Assembly: GCF_003751385.1 (NCBI RefSeq)
Contig: NZ_RJVA01000013.1
Span: 409,900-473,899, forward strand
From: Desulfosoma caldarium
GTDB taxonomy: Bacteria > Desulfobacterota > Syntrophobacteria > Syntrophobacterales > DSM-9756
Length of the DNA: 64,000 nt
Direction of reading: 5' to 3'
The translations under genes were made by a program, and so were the position numbers. A model generated the notes under the pieces. It did not search any database. It saw only the letters and a program-made list of their open reading frames with translations, and was not told where the DNA came from. Positions 37,080 through 45,754 of the stretch are shown piece after piece (positions within the stretch are counted from its first letter, which is position 1; each line of letters starts with the position of its first letter).

Positions 37080-37796
37080 ATGCACCCCGCACAAGACGCT
37101 CATGAAGTGTACCGTGCCGAGAGCACGATTCGGTTTGCGTGCCATCATGATTTGCCCTGTTTTACCCAATGCTGCCGGGACGTGAACATCTATCTCACGC
37201 CCTACGACATCCTTCGGCTTCGCCGAAGCCTGCGCCTGGGGTCAGCGGAATTTCTGGCCCGATACACGCGCTCTTATCTGGCGAAAGTGACCCATGTGCC
37301 TGTTGTCCAGCTGGCCATGGATCCACAGACCCTTCGATGTCCCTTTGTGGGGGATGAAGGGTGCCAAGTTTACGATGACAGGCCCTGGGCGTGTCGCATG
37401 TTTCCCTTAGACTTGGGAAAGGAAAACGGTGAGTATCGCCTTCTGGCCGACAAAAAGCGATGCCTGGGATTGCATGAGGGACAGCAATGGACGGTGGGCG
37501 AGTGGTTGGAGACCCAAGGGGTCGGTCCCTATGAAGCCATGGAACGGGCCTTTCAGCAGGTGATGCCGACAGATTTTCAACCGGGACAAAGAATGGAAGC
37601 CGGATTGGGAAAGCTGCTGTATTTGGCTTACGATTTGGACCGCTTTGATGCCATTGTCAACGACCCACGTTTTCGAGCGTTTTACGGCATCGATGAGGAG
37701 CGTTACACGTCGGTGCGCCAGAACGATGAGGAAAAGCTGCTTTTGGCCTTTGCCTACATTCAAGGCCAGATTGCCGAATTGTTTGCTGTTCTTTAG
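37080..37796 (+). CDS. YkgJ family cysteine cluster protein (paralogue 1)
   Basis: A 238-residue protein of the CxCxxCC/YkgJ family (PF03692), thought to bind zinc or an Fe-S cluster. The N-terminal cluster is CHHDLPCFTQCC, then TPYDILRLRRSL, and CPFVGDEGCQVYDDRPWACRMFPL. The C-terminal half is helical and less conserved. The reaction is unknown. It is followed after 11 bp by a paralogue of the same layout. Confidence 0.82.
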   Translation: MHPAQDAHEVYRAESTIRFACHHDLPCFTQCCRDVNIYLTPYDILRLRRSLRLGSAEFLARYTRSYLAKVTHVPVVQLAMDPQTLRCPFVGDEGCQVYDDRPWACRMFPLDLGKENGEYRLLADKKRCLGLHEGQQWTVGEWLETQGVGPYEAMERAFQQVMPTDFQPGQRMEAGLGKLLYLAYDLDRFDAIVNDPRFRAFYGIDEERYTSVRQNDEEKLLLAFAYIQGQIAELFAVL

Positions 37797-37807
37797 AAAG
37801 AAAATTC

Positions 37808-38599
37808 ATGGATGAAAAAATCGAAAGCTCGGCCCCGCATAAGATCCGCGACCGCTTGAAGCCCTTGCCGGACGGTGCTTTTCAGTTTGCGTGCCATCCC
37901 AAGGTTTCCTGCTTTACGGAATGTTGCCGCGACTTGAACCTCATGCTGACACCCTATGATGTTCTGCGGCTTGCACGACACCTGAGTCTTTCCACCACGG
38001 CTTTTTTGGACACCTATACAGATGTGGTGGTGGCGGAAGGAAGCCCCTTGCCGTCGGTGATTTTGAAGATGCAAGAGGATGCGCGACGCCTCTGCCCTTT
38101 TGTGTCGACGTCGGGGTGCCTCGTCTATTCGGATCGTCCTTCGGCGTGCCGCACTTACCCGCTGGCCCGCGCATCCAGAAAACACCGCGTGCACGGCACG
38201 GTGCTGGAATCTTATTACCTGGTCGTGGAAGATCATTGTCGAGGCTTCGACGAGCCGCGCTCATGGACCATCGAACAGTGGATTGCAGACCAGGGCTTGG
38301 AACCTTATCACCGCATGAACAACAACTGGATGGACATCGTCACCCATCCCCGCGTTCGCCAGGGGCTTACGGAAAAGCAGATTCCCATGTTCTACATGGC
38401 CTCCTATGATCTGGATCGGTTTCGCTCCTTCGTGTTTCAAAGCCGGTTTCTGGAAATGTTTGACACCGACGCCGTGGACGTGGAACGGGCTCGAACGGAC
38501 GACGTGGCCCTTTGCGAACTCGCCGTGTCTTGGCTGAAGTTTTTCCTTCTGGGCGAAGGTCCCCTAAGGCCCAAAAAGTCCACCTCGGAACCTGCCTGA
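37808..38599 (+). CDS. YkgJ family cysteine cluster protein (paralogue 2)
   Basis: A 263-residue paralogue of the preceding gene. The same order is visible: CHPKVSCFTECC, TPYDVLRLARHLSL, CPFVSTSGCLVYSDRPSACRTYPL, and a common MASYDLDRF / LAYDLDRF block near the C-terminus. The pair probably arose by tandem duplication and then diverged. Function unknown; metal binding is inferred from the cysteines. Confidence 0.82.
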   Translation: MDEKIESSAPHKIRDRLKPLPDGAFQFACHPKVSCFTECCRDLNLMLTPYDVLRLARHLSLSTTAFLDTYTDVVVAEGSPLPSVILKMQEDARRLCPFVSTSGCLVYSDRPSACRTYPLARASRKHRVHGTVLESYYLVVEDHCRGFDEPRSWTIEQWIADQGLEPYHRMNNNWMDIVTHPRVRQGLTEKQIPMFYMASYDLDRFRSFVFQSRFLEMFDTDAVDVERARTDDVALCELAVSWLKFFLLGEGPLRPKKSTSEPA

Positions 38600-38711
38600 A
38601 AGACGAGGGGTGGGGCGAAGTAGCCAAAAAGATCTGCTTCCGCCACAGTGGCCGGTGCCGGCCACCATGGCGAAAAGGGAAAAACGTCAAAGGATCCCGC
38701 GAACAGATCAC

Positions 38712-38975
38712 TCACTCTTCGATGATTCCGGACCGAAGGGCGTCCGCGGACCATACGGGCAAGGGGCCTCGATAACCCGTGTCCGGGTCGTATCGAAAAC
38801 GGTAGGAGACTCTCGCATGGATAGTCGATTCCATTTGAGACCAGCCCCGCACATAATATGGGCAATCATCATTGAAACACACCCAGAAGTATTCCGCAGA
38901 CCATGTGGAAAATTCCGGGGTGCGCCACTTCTTCATACGACTTCCGCAATGGGGACAAATGGTGAGATCTTCCAT
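38712..38975 (-). CDS. Ogr/Delta-like zinc finger protein
   Basis: An 87-residue protein with an N-terminal C-X2-C...C-X4-C zinc finger (ICPHCGSRM ... VCFNDDCPYY), like the Ogr/Delta family. Phage members activate transcription, but chromosomal homologues of unknown role are common in sulfate reducers. No phage genes are near. The C-terminal half is unremarkable. Confidence 0.7.
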   Translation of the reverse strand: MEDLTICPHCGSRMKKWRTPEFSTWSAEYFWVCFNDDCPYYVRGWSQMESTIHARVSYRFRYDPDTGYRGPLPVWSADALRSGIIEE

Positions 38976-39095
38976 TCTCTTTCACTCCATGAACGACTCG
39001 TGTTTTTTGAGGCTTCCATGATGCGGCCGATGAACGCCTTGGGGCACCCTTCTGCGCTCTCGCCCTTCGCGGTGCGGTAGAGGCCTCGAAGACGG

Positions 39096-39503
39096 TTAAG
39101 AAGAGATCGACCCTTCCTCGGGCTTTTCAAAATCCTTCGGATCGAACCGGCGGTTTTTCATGTAAAGCGCCGTGAACTGCTTCATGGTTTCTTTCATGAC
39201 ATCCTGATAGTGGGGCACGTGCTTATCAAAGATCTCTCCGACCTTCTTGTAGCTCAGCTTTGAAAGATCCTTGGTGAGTTCCAGGTATTCAGCGCGCTTG
39301 TCTTCCGGCAGCGCTTTGACCATGTTTTGTCCGAGCAGGTTTTCGAACAATTTGTACATGTCGTCGAGAAGCTTTTTCAAGGCTTCTGGACTGTGCTGTT
39401 CGCCTTTTTTTTCCACGAGCGCTTTCAGGAAACGGACGATGTAGGGATTGCGAACGTTCAAGGGCGTCGCTACTTCTGCAGGAGAACTGATCGGAGTCTG
39501 CAT
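39096..39503 (-). CDS. Hypothetical helical protein
   Basis: A 135-residue, mostly helical charged protein with no signal peptide, no cysteines and no recognised motif. It lies 120 bp from the zinc finger gene on the same strand. Codon use looks ordinary, and AAGGATGG precedes the ATG. Confidence 0.6.
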   Translation of the reverse strand: MQTPISSPAEVATPLNVRNPYIVRFLKALVEKKGEQHSPEALKKLLDDMYKLFENLLGQNMVKALPEDKRAEYLELTKDLSKLSYKKVGEIFDKHVPHYQDVMKETMKQFTALYMKNRRFDPKDFEKPEEGSISS

Positions 39504-39858
39504 AGAAAACCATCCTTCGTCAATTGCGTTTCGTTTTTTGAGGCATGATGCCCCACCAGCGTAGCCTCTTGTCCGACAAAAGGTCCGAGAGCCTCTTTTC
39601 CTGGAAACACGAACCTTTCACCTGCTCATGAAGCGGATGAGAGGCCGGCGTTTCACGAGATGTAAATGTTCTCGGACAGGGTGCCTCTTAATTTATCACG
39701 AGCCGTCCCCTTTTGCCAGGGTCTGGACGATGGACGCGAATGGCGCTTGTTAGAACCGCCCGAAGCGAGACCCCCAGAGTTTCTTGCAGCGCATCGTAGG
39801 TAAGAAAACCATTAAGGCGTTTTCAGGCAATGGGCCAGGAAGGACTGGGAGCGCGTCT
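39504..39858. other. Intergenic region without recognised gene
   Basis: About 355 bp between the sensor gene and the hypothetical gene. It contains an imperfect inverted repeat (GTCCGAG near 39585 and CTCGGAC near 39673). No coding frame or RNA family was recognised. Confidence 0.4.
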
Positions 39859-40869
39859 TTACCCTGAAGCGGCTTTTTTCTTTTGTTGTTCCGCACTCTT
39901 GAAGGCTTTGAGTTCTGCATAGATTTTTTTTGAACACTCCGGGCAGACACTGTGCGTGAAGGTGACCTCGGCATGCTGAGTGATATAGCTCTCCAGCTGG
40001 TTCCAGTAGCCTTGGTCGTCCCGAATCTTTTTACAGTACGCACAGATGGGCAAGAGACCTCGCAGTTTCCTAACGTTTTCAAGGGCTTCGCGCAGTTCCT
40101 GGATAAGGCGCTCCTTGTCTTTTTCCACCTGCTGACGTTCGGCGATTTCCGATTCCAGCGCATTGTTCTTTCGCCTCAGTTCGGCCAGCGCGGCCAGAAG
40201 TTCCTGGGCTTTACCTCTGAGCTTGAAACGATAGACAAGATAAGTGCCCACAGTCCAAAGAAGTAGAAAGGCCCCTCCTAGCAGCGCTGCCGTCAGCATG
40301 TGAGCGCGGGGCAGATGGATCCAGCCTTCCTGGGGCCACCAACGAATCAGCAGGCTTTGGCGGTCTTCTTCCGTGAGGTGATGGAATCCTTGGGTGATTT
40401 CCGCCAGTAGCTCCGTTCGGTCCGGGCGGACGGCCGCTCGAATGCCCAGTACGCCATCGTGGGCCGTCACCGTGGGGGCTCGAAACAGCATCATGACCGG
40501 GTCGCTTAAAGCAAGTTGCGGGTGAGCGCCGAAGGGAAAAATGCCGGTCCAGACATCGGCTCGGCCGTCCAGAACCCAGCTTTCCAGATCTTTGGCATCC
40601 GTCAGGACGAAGCGCACGGGGCGTCCTGTGCGTTGGGCCCACAGACGCCACAGGTCCACGAGCAATCCTTCCGGCTGGCCGTGAAGGTCTAGGTAGGAAA
40701 AAGGCTCATGGTGTTCTCGCATCACCAGGGTCAAGGGAAAATCCTGCGCTGAGGCGAAAGACCCGGCCTGGACATGCAAAACGGCAAAAACCAGAGCCAA
40801 GGGCATGAGGCAACGCCTTAATTTTTTTTCGCTACAAACGCCAGTCTTTATGAAGAGAGACACAGGCAT
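39859..40869 (-). CDS. Membrane sensor: periplasmic-binding-like domain, TM helix, coiled coil and Cys-motif output domain
   Basis: About 336 residues. A signal-like segment (residues 20-42) is followed by a shortened SBP_bac_3-like domain (LVMREHHEPFSYLDLHGQPEGLLVDLW ...), only about one lobe long. A transmembrane helix (LTAALLGGAFLLLWTVGTYLV) and a coiled coil (about residues 250-290) come next. The last 60 residues carry CAYCKKIRDDQGYW...CPEC, the C-terminal module seen on many deltaproteobacterial response regulators. No kinase, GGDEF or methyl-accepting domain follows. Ligand unknown. Confidence 0.72.
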   Translation of the reverse strand: MPVSLFIKTGVCSEKKLRRCLMPLALVFAVLHVQAGSFASAQDFPLTLVMREHHEPFSYLDLHGQPEGLLVDLWRLWAQRTGRPVRFVLTDAKDLESWVLDGRADVWTGIFPFGAHPQLALSDPVMMLFRAPTVTAHDGVLGIRAAVRPDRTELLAEITQGFHHLTEEDRQSLLIRWWPQEGWIHLPRAHMLTAALLGGAFLLLWTVGTYLVYRFKLRGKAQELLAALAELRRKNNALESEIAERQQVEKDKERLIQELREALENVRKLRGLLPICAYCKKIRDDQGYWNQLESYITQHAEVTFTHSVCPECSKKIYAELKAFKSAEQQKKKAASG

Positions 40870-41081
40870 TGAAGGTCTGACCTGAAAGTGGAGAGCTGAT
40901 GTTGTTCTTTGACAAGACAGTGGCAGTATCCTAGTGCAATTAGAACTTCTTGCCAAGAGGAAAGAAAATCCAAAAGATATCGTCGAGGCTTGATGGGGAT
41001 CTGAACACAGAAGGGTGGGAGGACCTTGGAAGGGAGTGTTATCGTAAACGCAAGATGAAAACCCAAAGAAAGGAGAGGGCC

Positions 41082-41534
41082 ATGAATGAGCTTCCCAAGG
41101 ATGCTCCGCAGAATTGTTTGGAAATTCCCATAACCATCCGCTTTGGGGACACGGACCCATATGGCGTCGTCTACTTCGCGTCGTACTTTCGCTATTGCCA
41201 CCACGGCATTGAAGAGCTCATGCGCCGAGTGGGGTGCCCTCCCGAAAAATATTTTCGCGACAGAGAGCGGGGGTTTGGGTTGCCCATTGTGGGCGCGGCC
41301 TGTGACTTTTTTCGACCGGCCAGATACGGCGATGCGCTGCGGCTTCACGTGGGCGTCTTTAAAATGAGCCTTCGGGCCATAACCTTCGCGTTTTACTTCT
41401 TTCTGGAAGGTCGGCCGGACGCGGTGGGGCGGGGCCACGCTTCCATGGTTGCCATTGACAGAACGTGGCGATCTTGCCATCTTCCGGAGGAATTGCGGCA
41501 GGCCTTGGAACCCTATAAGTTTTCTAGAACATGA
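41082..41534 (+). CDS. Hot-dog fold acyl-CoA thioesterase (4HBT/YbgC-like)
   Basis: A 150-residue enzyme. RFGDTDPYGVVYFASYFRYCH is the 4-hydroxybenzoyl-CoA thioesterase signature with its catalytic Asp (D-x-D-x2-G). ATG 41082 follows AAAGGAGA; the frame is open upstream. The substrate cannot be inferred. It is co-directional with the DUF39 gene 74 bp on. Confidence 0.85.
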   Translation: MNELPKDAPQNCLEIPITIRFGDTDPYGVVYFASYFRYCHHGIEELMRRVGCPPEKYFRDRERGFGLPIVGAACDFFRPARYGDALRLHVGVFKMSLRAITFAFYFFLEGRPDAVGRGHASMVAIDRTWRSCHLPEELRQALEPYKFSRT

Positions 41535-41608
41535 AAGAAGGCTTAAAGAGGGCTTTCGGGGAGGCCTGTGAAGGTCGAAGTTCAGGTTTCTTAGGAGGTG
41601 AAGAACGC

Positions 41609-42769
41609 ATGGCGACGGTGGCCAAGACATATGAAGAGATCAATCAGCGGATTCGAAAGGGCCAAGCCGTGGTCTTGACTGCGGAAGAAATGACACGGTT
41701 GGTTAAGAAGGTGGGTCCGGATAAGGCCGCGAAAGAAGTGGACGTGGTCACCACAGGTACCTTCGCTCCCATGTGCTCTTCGGGAGTGTTTATCAATTTC
41801 GGCCATACTCAGCCCCCCATCAAGGCGGCCAAAGTGTGGTTGAACGATGTGCCCGCCTATGCAGGCTTGGCTGCCGTGGACGTGTATTTGGGCGCAACGG
41901 AGCCCGCCTTTGACGATCCGCTGAACAAGCTGCATCCCGGCACTTTTGAATATGGGGGTGGTCATGTGATCCATGATCTGGTGAGCGGCAAACCCGTGCG
42001 CCTTCGTGCCGAAGCCTACGGAACCGATTGTTATCCCAACCGTCACGTTGAAATGACGGTGACCCTTCAGGACTTACCCTACGCGGTGCTGTGCAATCCC
42101 AGGAACGCTTACCAAAACTACAATTGCGCCGTGAATCTTTCCAAGAAGACCATTTACACTTACATGGGAACTCTTAAACCCAGATTGGGCAACGCTAACT
42201 ATTCCACGTCCGGAGAACTGAGTCCGCTGCTGAACGATCCCCACTATCGCACATTAGGACTGGGAACCCGCATTTTTCTTGGGGGTGCGGAAGGTTTCAT
42301 CGTCTGGCACGGATCCCAGCATCGCCCGGAAGTCCCTAGGTTGCCCAACGGAGTGCCCCGCATGCCTTCCGGCACCTTAATGGTGCTCGGGGATTTAAAG
42401 GAAATGAGCCCTCGATGGCTCATGGGTGTGAGCATTCAGGGGTACGGGTGTTCCTTGGCGGTGGGTATTGGCGTTCCCATACCCATTTTGGATGCCGAAA
42501 TGGCTGCGTGCACGGGAGTGTCCGATGCGGACATTGTGACTCAGGTCAAAGACTACAGCTTTACGCAATCGGAACCCCTTGCGGAAGTCACCTACGAAGA
42601 ATTGCGCTCCGGCGTGATACGCATTGGAGAAAAGGAGGTGCCCACGGTGCCCCTGTCCAGTGTTGTGCGGGCTCGTGAGATCGCGGGAATTCTCAAGCAA
42701 TGGATCCAAGAGGGTCGTTTTGAATTGGGTGTCCCACAGCGACTGTTGCCCAATCCTCTGCGGCGCTGA
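41609..42769 (+). CDS. DUF39/HcyBio homocysteine biosynthesis protein
   Basis: A 386-residue member of COG1900 (PF01837). In methanogens and sulfate reducers this family converts L-aspartate semialdehyde and sulfide to homocysteine (established knowledge). Cys56 (TFAPMCSSGV) and Cys141 (GTDCYPNRH) are in positions expected of the catalytic cysteines; Cys162 is a further one. A consensus TAGGAGGTG precedes the ATG. The usual NIL-ferredoxin and COG2122 partners are not in this window. Two PP-loop enzymes follow immediately. Confidence 0.88.
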   Translation: MATVAKTYEEINQRIRKGQAVVLTAEEMTRLVKKVGPDKAAKEVDVVTTGTFAPMCSSGVFINFGHTQPPIKAAKVWLNDVPAYAGLAAVDVYLGATEPAFDDPLNKLHPGTFEYGGGHVIHDLVSGKPVRLRAEAYGTDCYPNRHVEMTVTLQDLPYAVLCNPRNAYQNYNCAVNLSKKTIYTYMGTLKPRLGNANYSTSGELSPLLNDPHYRTLGLGTRIFLGGAEGFIVWHGSQHRPEVPRLPNGVPRMPSGTLMVLGDLKEMSPRWLMGVSIQGYGCSLAVGIGVPIPILDAEMAACTGVSDADIVTQVKDYSFTQSEPLAEVTYEELRSGVIRIGEKEVPTVPLSSVVRAREIAGILKQWIQEGRFELGVPQRLLPNPLRR

Positions 42770-42775
42770 TGAGGA

Positions 42776-43606
42776 ATGTTCGCCGTGGGTTTTGAACGGG
42801 CGCTGAAAAAAAAGATTGCCCTGGGTGGCGTGGACACCGAAAAGATGGCGCGCCTTGAGGCGGTGATGGCACCATGGAAAGCCGTGGCGGTGGCCTATTC
42901 TGGAGGCGTGGACAGCACTGTGCTGGGCTATCTTCTCGGACACGTTTTTGGAAAACCGGTGCGTTTGTGTCTTGTCAAGAGCCCTTTTCTGGCCGTTCGC
43001 GAACTGACCTCGGCCCGATCGGTGGCTTCGGCCCTCCGCCTTCCCTTGCAGATTCTGGCCTTAGACCTGTTGGCCGTGGATGCCGTTCGTTACAATGACA
43101 CAAATCGATGCTATCATTGCAAAGCCGCCGTGCTGCAGGCCATTGGAGAGAGGTGCAAGAGAGGAGAGGTTCTGGTGGACGGATCCCATGCCGACGATGC
43201 AGGGCAGGATCGACCTGGCCGAAAAGCCCTTCTGGAAAGGGATGTTCTTAGTCCCTTGGCTTTGGCGGGATGGACGAAAGCCGATATTCGCCGCGTTGCC
43301 CGTATTGCCGGAGTTCCTAACTGGAACAAACCCTCCCAGTCCTGCCTGGCGACCCGAGTGCCTCACGGCACCAGCCTGTGTGCGGCCATTCTGGAACGCA
43401 TTGAAGCTGCCGAGGAGCTTCTTTATGGCATGGGGTGTCTTCAGGTGAGGGTTCGATGGCAAAGGGAAGGCGCCTTGATTCAGTTGGGGCGGCAGGATCT
43501 GTGGCGACTTAACGATACCGAAAGGTGGGCTCACCTGCTTCGGCACATGGCCCGATTAGGTTTTTTGCACGTTGAGCTGGATTCGACTCCGCTGCCGTCG
43601 AACTAA
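42776..43606 (+). CDS. LarE-like ATP-dependent sulfur transferase
   Basis: A 276-residue PP-loop ATP pyrophosphatase. SGGVDS is at residues 42-47. RCYHCK (C112, C115) and the LarE motif with Cys190 (PSQSCLATRVPHG) are present. Cys190 aligns with the sulfur-donating cysteine of Lactobacillus LarE, which thiolates the nickel-pincer precursor. C202 and C221 follow, so an iron-sulfur type LarE is possible. No larB or larC is adjacent, so its acceptor may differ. It starts 6 bp after the DUF39 gene. Confidence 0.83.
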   Translation: MFAVGFERALKKKIALGGVDTEKMARLEAVMAPWKAVAVAYSGGVDSTVLGYLLGHVFGKPVRLCLVKSPFLAVRELTSARSVASALRLPLQILALDLLAVDAVRYNDTNRCYHCKAAVLQAIGERCKRGEVLVDGSHADDAGQDRPGRKALLERDVLSPLALAGWTKADIRRVARIAGVPNWNKPSQSCLATRVPHGTSLCAAILERIEAAEELLYGMGCLQVRVRWQREGALIQLGRQDLWRLNDTERWAHLLRHMARLGFLHVELDSTPLPSN

Positions 43607-43642
43607 TGCCGTCAAAAGCGAACCCTTGATCGGTAGAAACTG

Positions 43643-44629
43643 ATGAAAACCAAAGCCAAAGGCATTGGATTGCTCTCCGGGGGGCTGGACAGCATTCTGG
43701 CCGTCAAGGTGCTTCAAGAACAACCCCTGGAACTCGTGGGCATTACCTTTAGCACGCCTTTTTTTGATCCGGAACCTGGACTCCTTGCGGGCCGCATGGC
43801 CGGCATTCCCGTGCGGGCCGTGGACATCGGTGAGGTGTTCCTGACCATGCTGAAAAACCCGCCTCATGGCTATGGTCGGTACATGAATCCTTGCATCGAC
43901 TGCCATGGATTGATGCTGCAGGAGGCGGCCAAGATTATGAAGGCCGAAGGCGCGGATTTTCTGTTTACCGGTGAGGTGGTGGGACAGCGTCCCATGAGCC
44001 AGCGGCGGGCGGCCTTGAAAATCGTGGAAAAGATGTCCGGTGAGGCCGGTCGCGTGTTGAGGCCTCTGAGTGCCAAGCTGTTGGAACCCACCCTCGTGGA
44101 ACGGGAAGGCCTCGTGGACAGGGAAAAACTGCTGAACCTTTCTGGGCGTGGCAGAAAACGGCAGATGGAGCTGGCCCAATTTTACGGCCTTCGCGACGTT
44201 CCTCAACCGGCTGGAGGCTGCAGGCTCACCAAGGAAGGCTTTGCGAGAAAACTCAAGGAGCTGTTTGCTTTGATGCCCCAAGCAGATCTTCGGCATGTGG
44301 AACGGCTCAAGTGGGGGCGTCATTTTCGCCTTGCCACATCATGCCTTTTGGCCTTGGGACGGTCCAAAGCGGAAAATGAACGCCTTTCGGTCATGGCCAG
44401 CCCGGACGATGTGGTCCTGAGCGTGCCGTCCCATCCCGGGCCCACGGGGCTATTGTTTGGAACGGGCATAAAGCGCGCCCATGTTCAGGCGGCGGCCATG
44501 ATTGTGGCGGCATACAGCGATGTGGCCGTTGGGGAACGGGTTTTCGTGCGGTGGGTACAGAGGGGCGTGGAGGGTTGGAGACGCGTCAAGAATGTAGGAC
44601 GAACCCCCTGGATGCACCGCCTTCTGTGA
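43643..44629 (+). CDS. PP-loop 2-thiouridylase-like protein
   Basis: A 328-residue protein. The PP-loop is LLSGGLDSILAVKVL near residue 10. NPCIDCHGLML and AGGCRLT resemble tRNA thiolation enzymes of the MnmA/ThiI type, but the family is the short deltaproteobacterial one and the C-terminal ~100 residues are distinct. Sulfur transfer to RNA or a small molecule is an inference. It lies 36 bp after the LarE-like gene. Confidence 0.7.
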   Translation: MKTKAKGIGLLSGGLDSILAVKVLQEQPLELVGITFSTPFFDPEPGLLAGRMAGIPVRAVDIGEVFLTMLKNPPHGYGRYMNPCIDCHGLMLQEAAKIMKAEGADFLFTGEVVGQRPMSQRRAALKIVEKMSGEAGRVLRPLSAKLLEPTLVEREGLVDREKLLNLSGRGRKRQMELAQFYGLRDVPQPAGGCRLTKEGFARKLKELFALMPQADLRHVERLKWGRHFRLATSCLLALGRSKAENERLSVMASPDDVVLSVPSHPGPTGLLFGTGIKRAHVQAAAMIVAAYSDVAVGERVFVRWVQRGVEGWRRVKNVGRTPWMHRLL

Positions 44630-44737
44630 GTTTCGGCACCGGGTTCGCAATTCGCCGAAAAAGCCGGCTTTCAGGCGATGAAGCCAGCCCTTGTCGAGCC
44701 CAGAAGGCATAAGATGCTCCGTCGTTGGGCTAAGCCA

Positions 44738-45403
44738 TTAGAAAAATCGGCCGTGACGGTACGTTTCGCAAAGGGCATTCAAGGCGCAGGAGGCGCAGAG
44801 GGGCCTTTGGGATCGGCACACCTGGCGTCCGTGCTGAATGAGCTGGTGGGAAAGTTGCACCCACGATTCTGAAGGAAAAAGGGCGCAAAGGTCCTTTTCA
44901 ATCTTGTCTGGATCCTTGTGACGGGTCAGGCCCAACCTTTGGGCCACTCGAGCGGCATGCGTGTCCACGGGCAGAGCCGCCACGCCAAAGGCATTGCCCA
45001 AAATCACATTGGCCGTCTTTCGGCCAACGCCGGGCAAGCGCAGCAGGTCCTTGAGCGTTCCAGGAACTTTTCCCCCGTATTCGGCCACGAGCATATGGCA
45101 AGCTTTTTTGAGGTTTCGTGCTTTGACTCGGAACAGACCGACGGGTTGAATGCACGCTTCGATGGCTTCATCGGAAGCTTGGGCGACGGCCTGTGGGGAA
45201 GGAAAGAGTCGAAAAAAAAAGGGCGTGACCGTATTCACCCGAGCATCGGTGCATTGGGCGGAAAGAATCGTGGCCACGAGCAGTTGAAAGGCGTCTTCAT
45301 ACGACAAACTGCATCGTGCGTCCGGGTAGAGTGCGTGGAGAACTTTCAGAATGTGCGCCGCCCTTTCTTGCTCAGATGCTTGAGCTTTTGGGGAATCTTT
45401 CAT
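44738..45403 (-). CDS. nth: Endonuclease III (DNA glycosylase/AP lyase)
   Basis: A 221-residue base excision repair enzyme removing oxidised pyrimidines. The helix-hairpin-helix LPGVGRKTANVIL has the catalytic lysine; the catalytic aspartate is in VDTHAARVAQRLG. The C-terminal [4Fe-4S] motif is intact (C-X6-C-X2-C-X5-C, CRSQRPLCASC...C). It is monocistronic and convergent with the PP-loop gene. Confidence 0.95.
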   Translation of the reverse strand: MKDSPKAQASEQERAAHILKVLHALYPDARCSLSYEDAFQLLVATILSAQCTDARVNTVTPFFFRLFPSPQAVAQASDEAIEACIQPVGLFRVKARNLKKACHMLVAEYGGKVPGTLKDLLRLPGVGRKTANVILGNAFGVAALPVDTHAARVAQRLGLTRHKDPDKIEKDLCALFPSESWVQLSHQLIQHGRQVCRSQRPLCASCALNALCETYRHGRFF

Positions 45404-45494
45404 CGTGAAAGGCTTTCATTAAGTGGGATCAAGTATGTCTTGGGCCCTGAAGAGCTTGGGAGCGTGAAGGCCACTTTTTATGGCAAAGTTCATG

Positions 45495-45523
45495 TTGGAT
45501 TTCAAGCGGCAACATCTTATAAT
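45495..45523 (+). promoter_or_regulatory. Promoter of the Cys-rich / radical SAM operon
   Basis: TTGGAT at 45495-45500, a 17-bp spacer and a consensus TATAAT at 45518-45523, about 49 bp before the next start. The -10 is perfect and the -35 partial. Confidence 0.65.
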
Positions 45524-45571
45524 CGAAAAACTGCGCTAGAGGCGAGAACTTCAGAGGGAAAGGAGAATGGA

Positions 45572-45754
45572 ATGTCGACTCTTCGTCAGGTGTGTCACTG
45601 CGAAAACTGCGGCAACGAAGCGGATATGGTGGTGACCTGCACGTGGGTGGATGTGGAAGAAGATTCGGGAAAAGTTTCCAAGAAGAAAAAGGAAACCCGC
45701 AAGTGCACCATGTGCGGTCATGAAGCCGACATGATTTTGGATGAGGACAAATGA
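45572..45754 (+). CDS. Small zinc-knuckle protein with internal repeat
   Basis: A 60-residue protein with two near-identical knuckles, CENCGNEADMV and CTMCGHEADMI, joined by an acidic/lysine-rich linker; extra cysteines are C8 and C23. AAAGGAGA lies upstream of ATG 45572. It overlaps the next gene by ATGA, so the two are translationally coupled. No named family recognised. It might be a metal-binding adaptor or a substrate of the radical SAM enzyme downstream. Confidence 0.78.
   Translation: MSTLRQVCHCENCGNEADMVVTCTWVDVEEDSGKVSKKKKETRKCTMCGHEADMILDEDK

Noticed and set aside
40909..40937. TTGACA followed by TAGTGC as a promoter for the thioesterase gene
   Set aside because: The -35 is perfect but the -10 at 17 bp spacing hardly matches; too weak to list as a feature.
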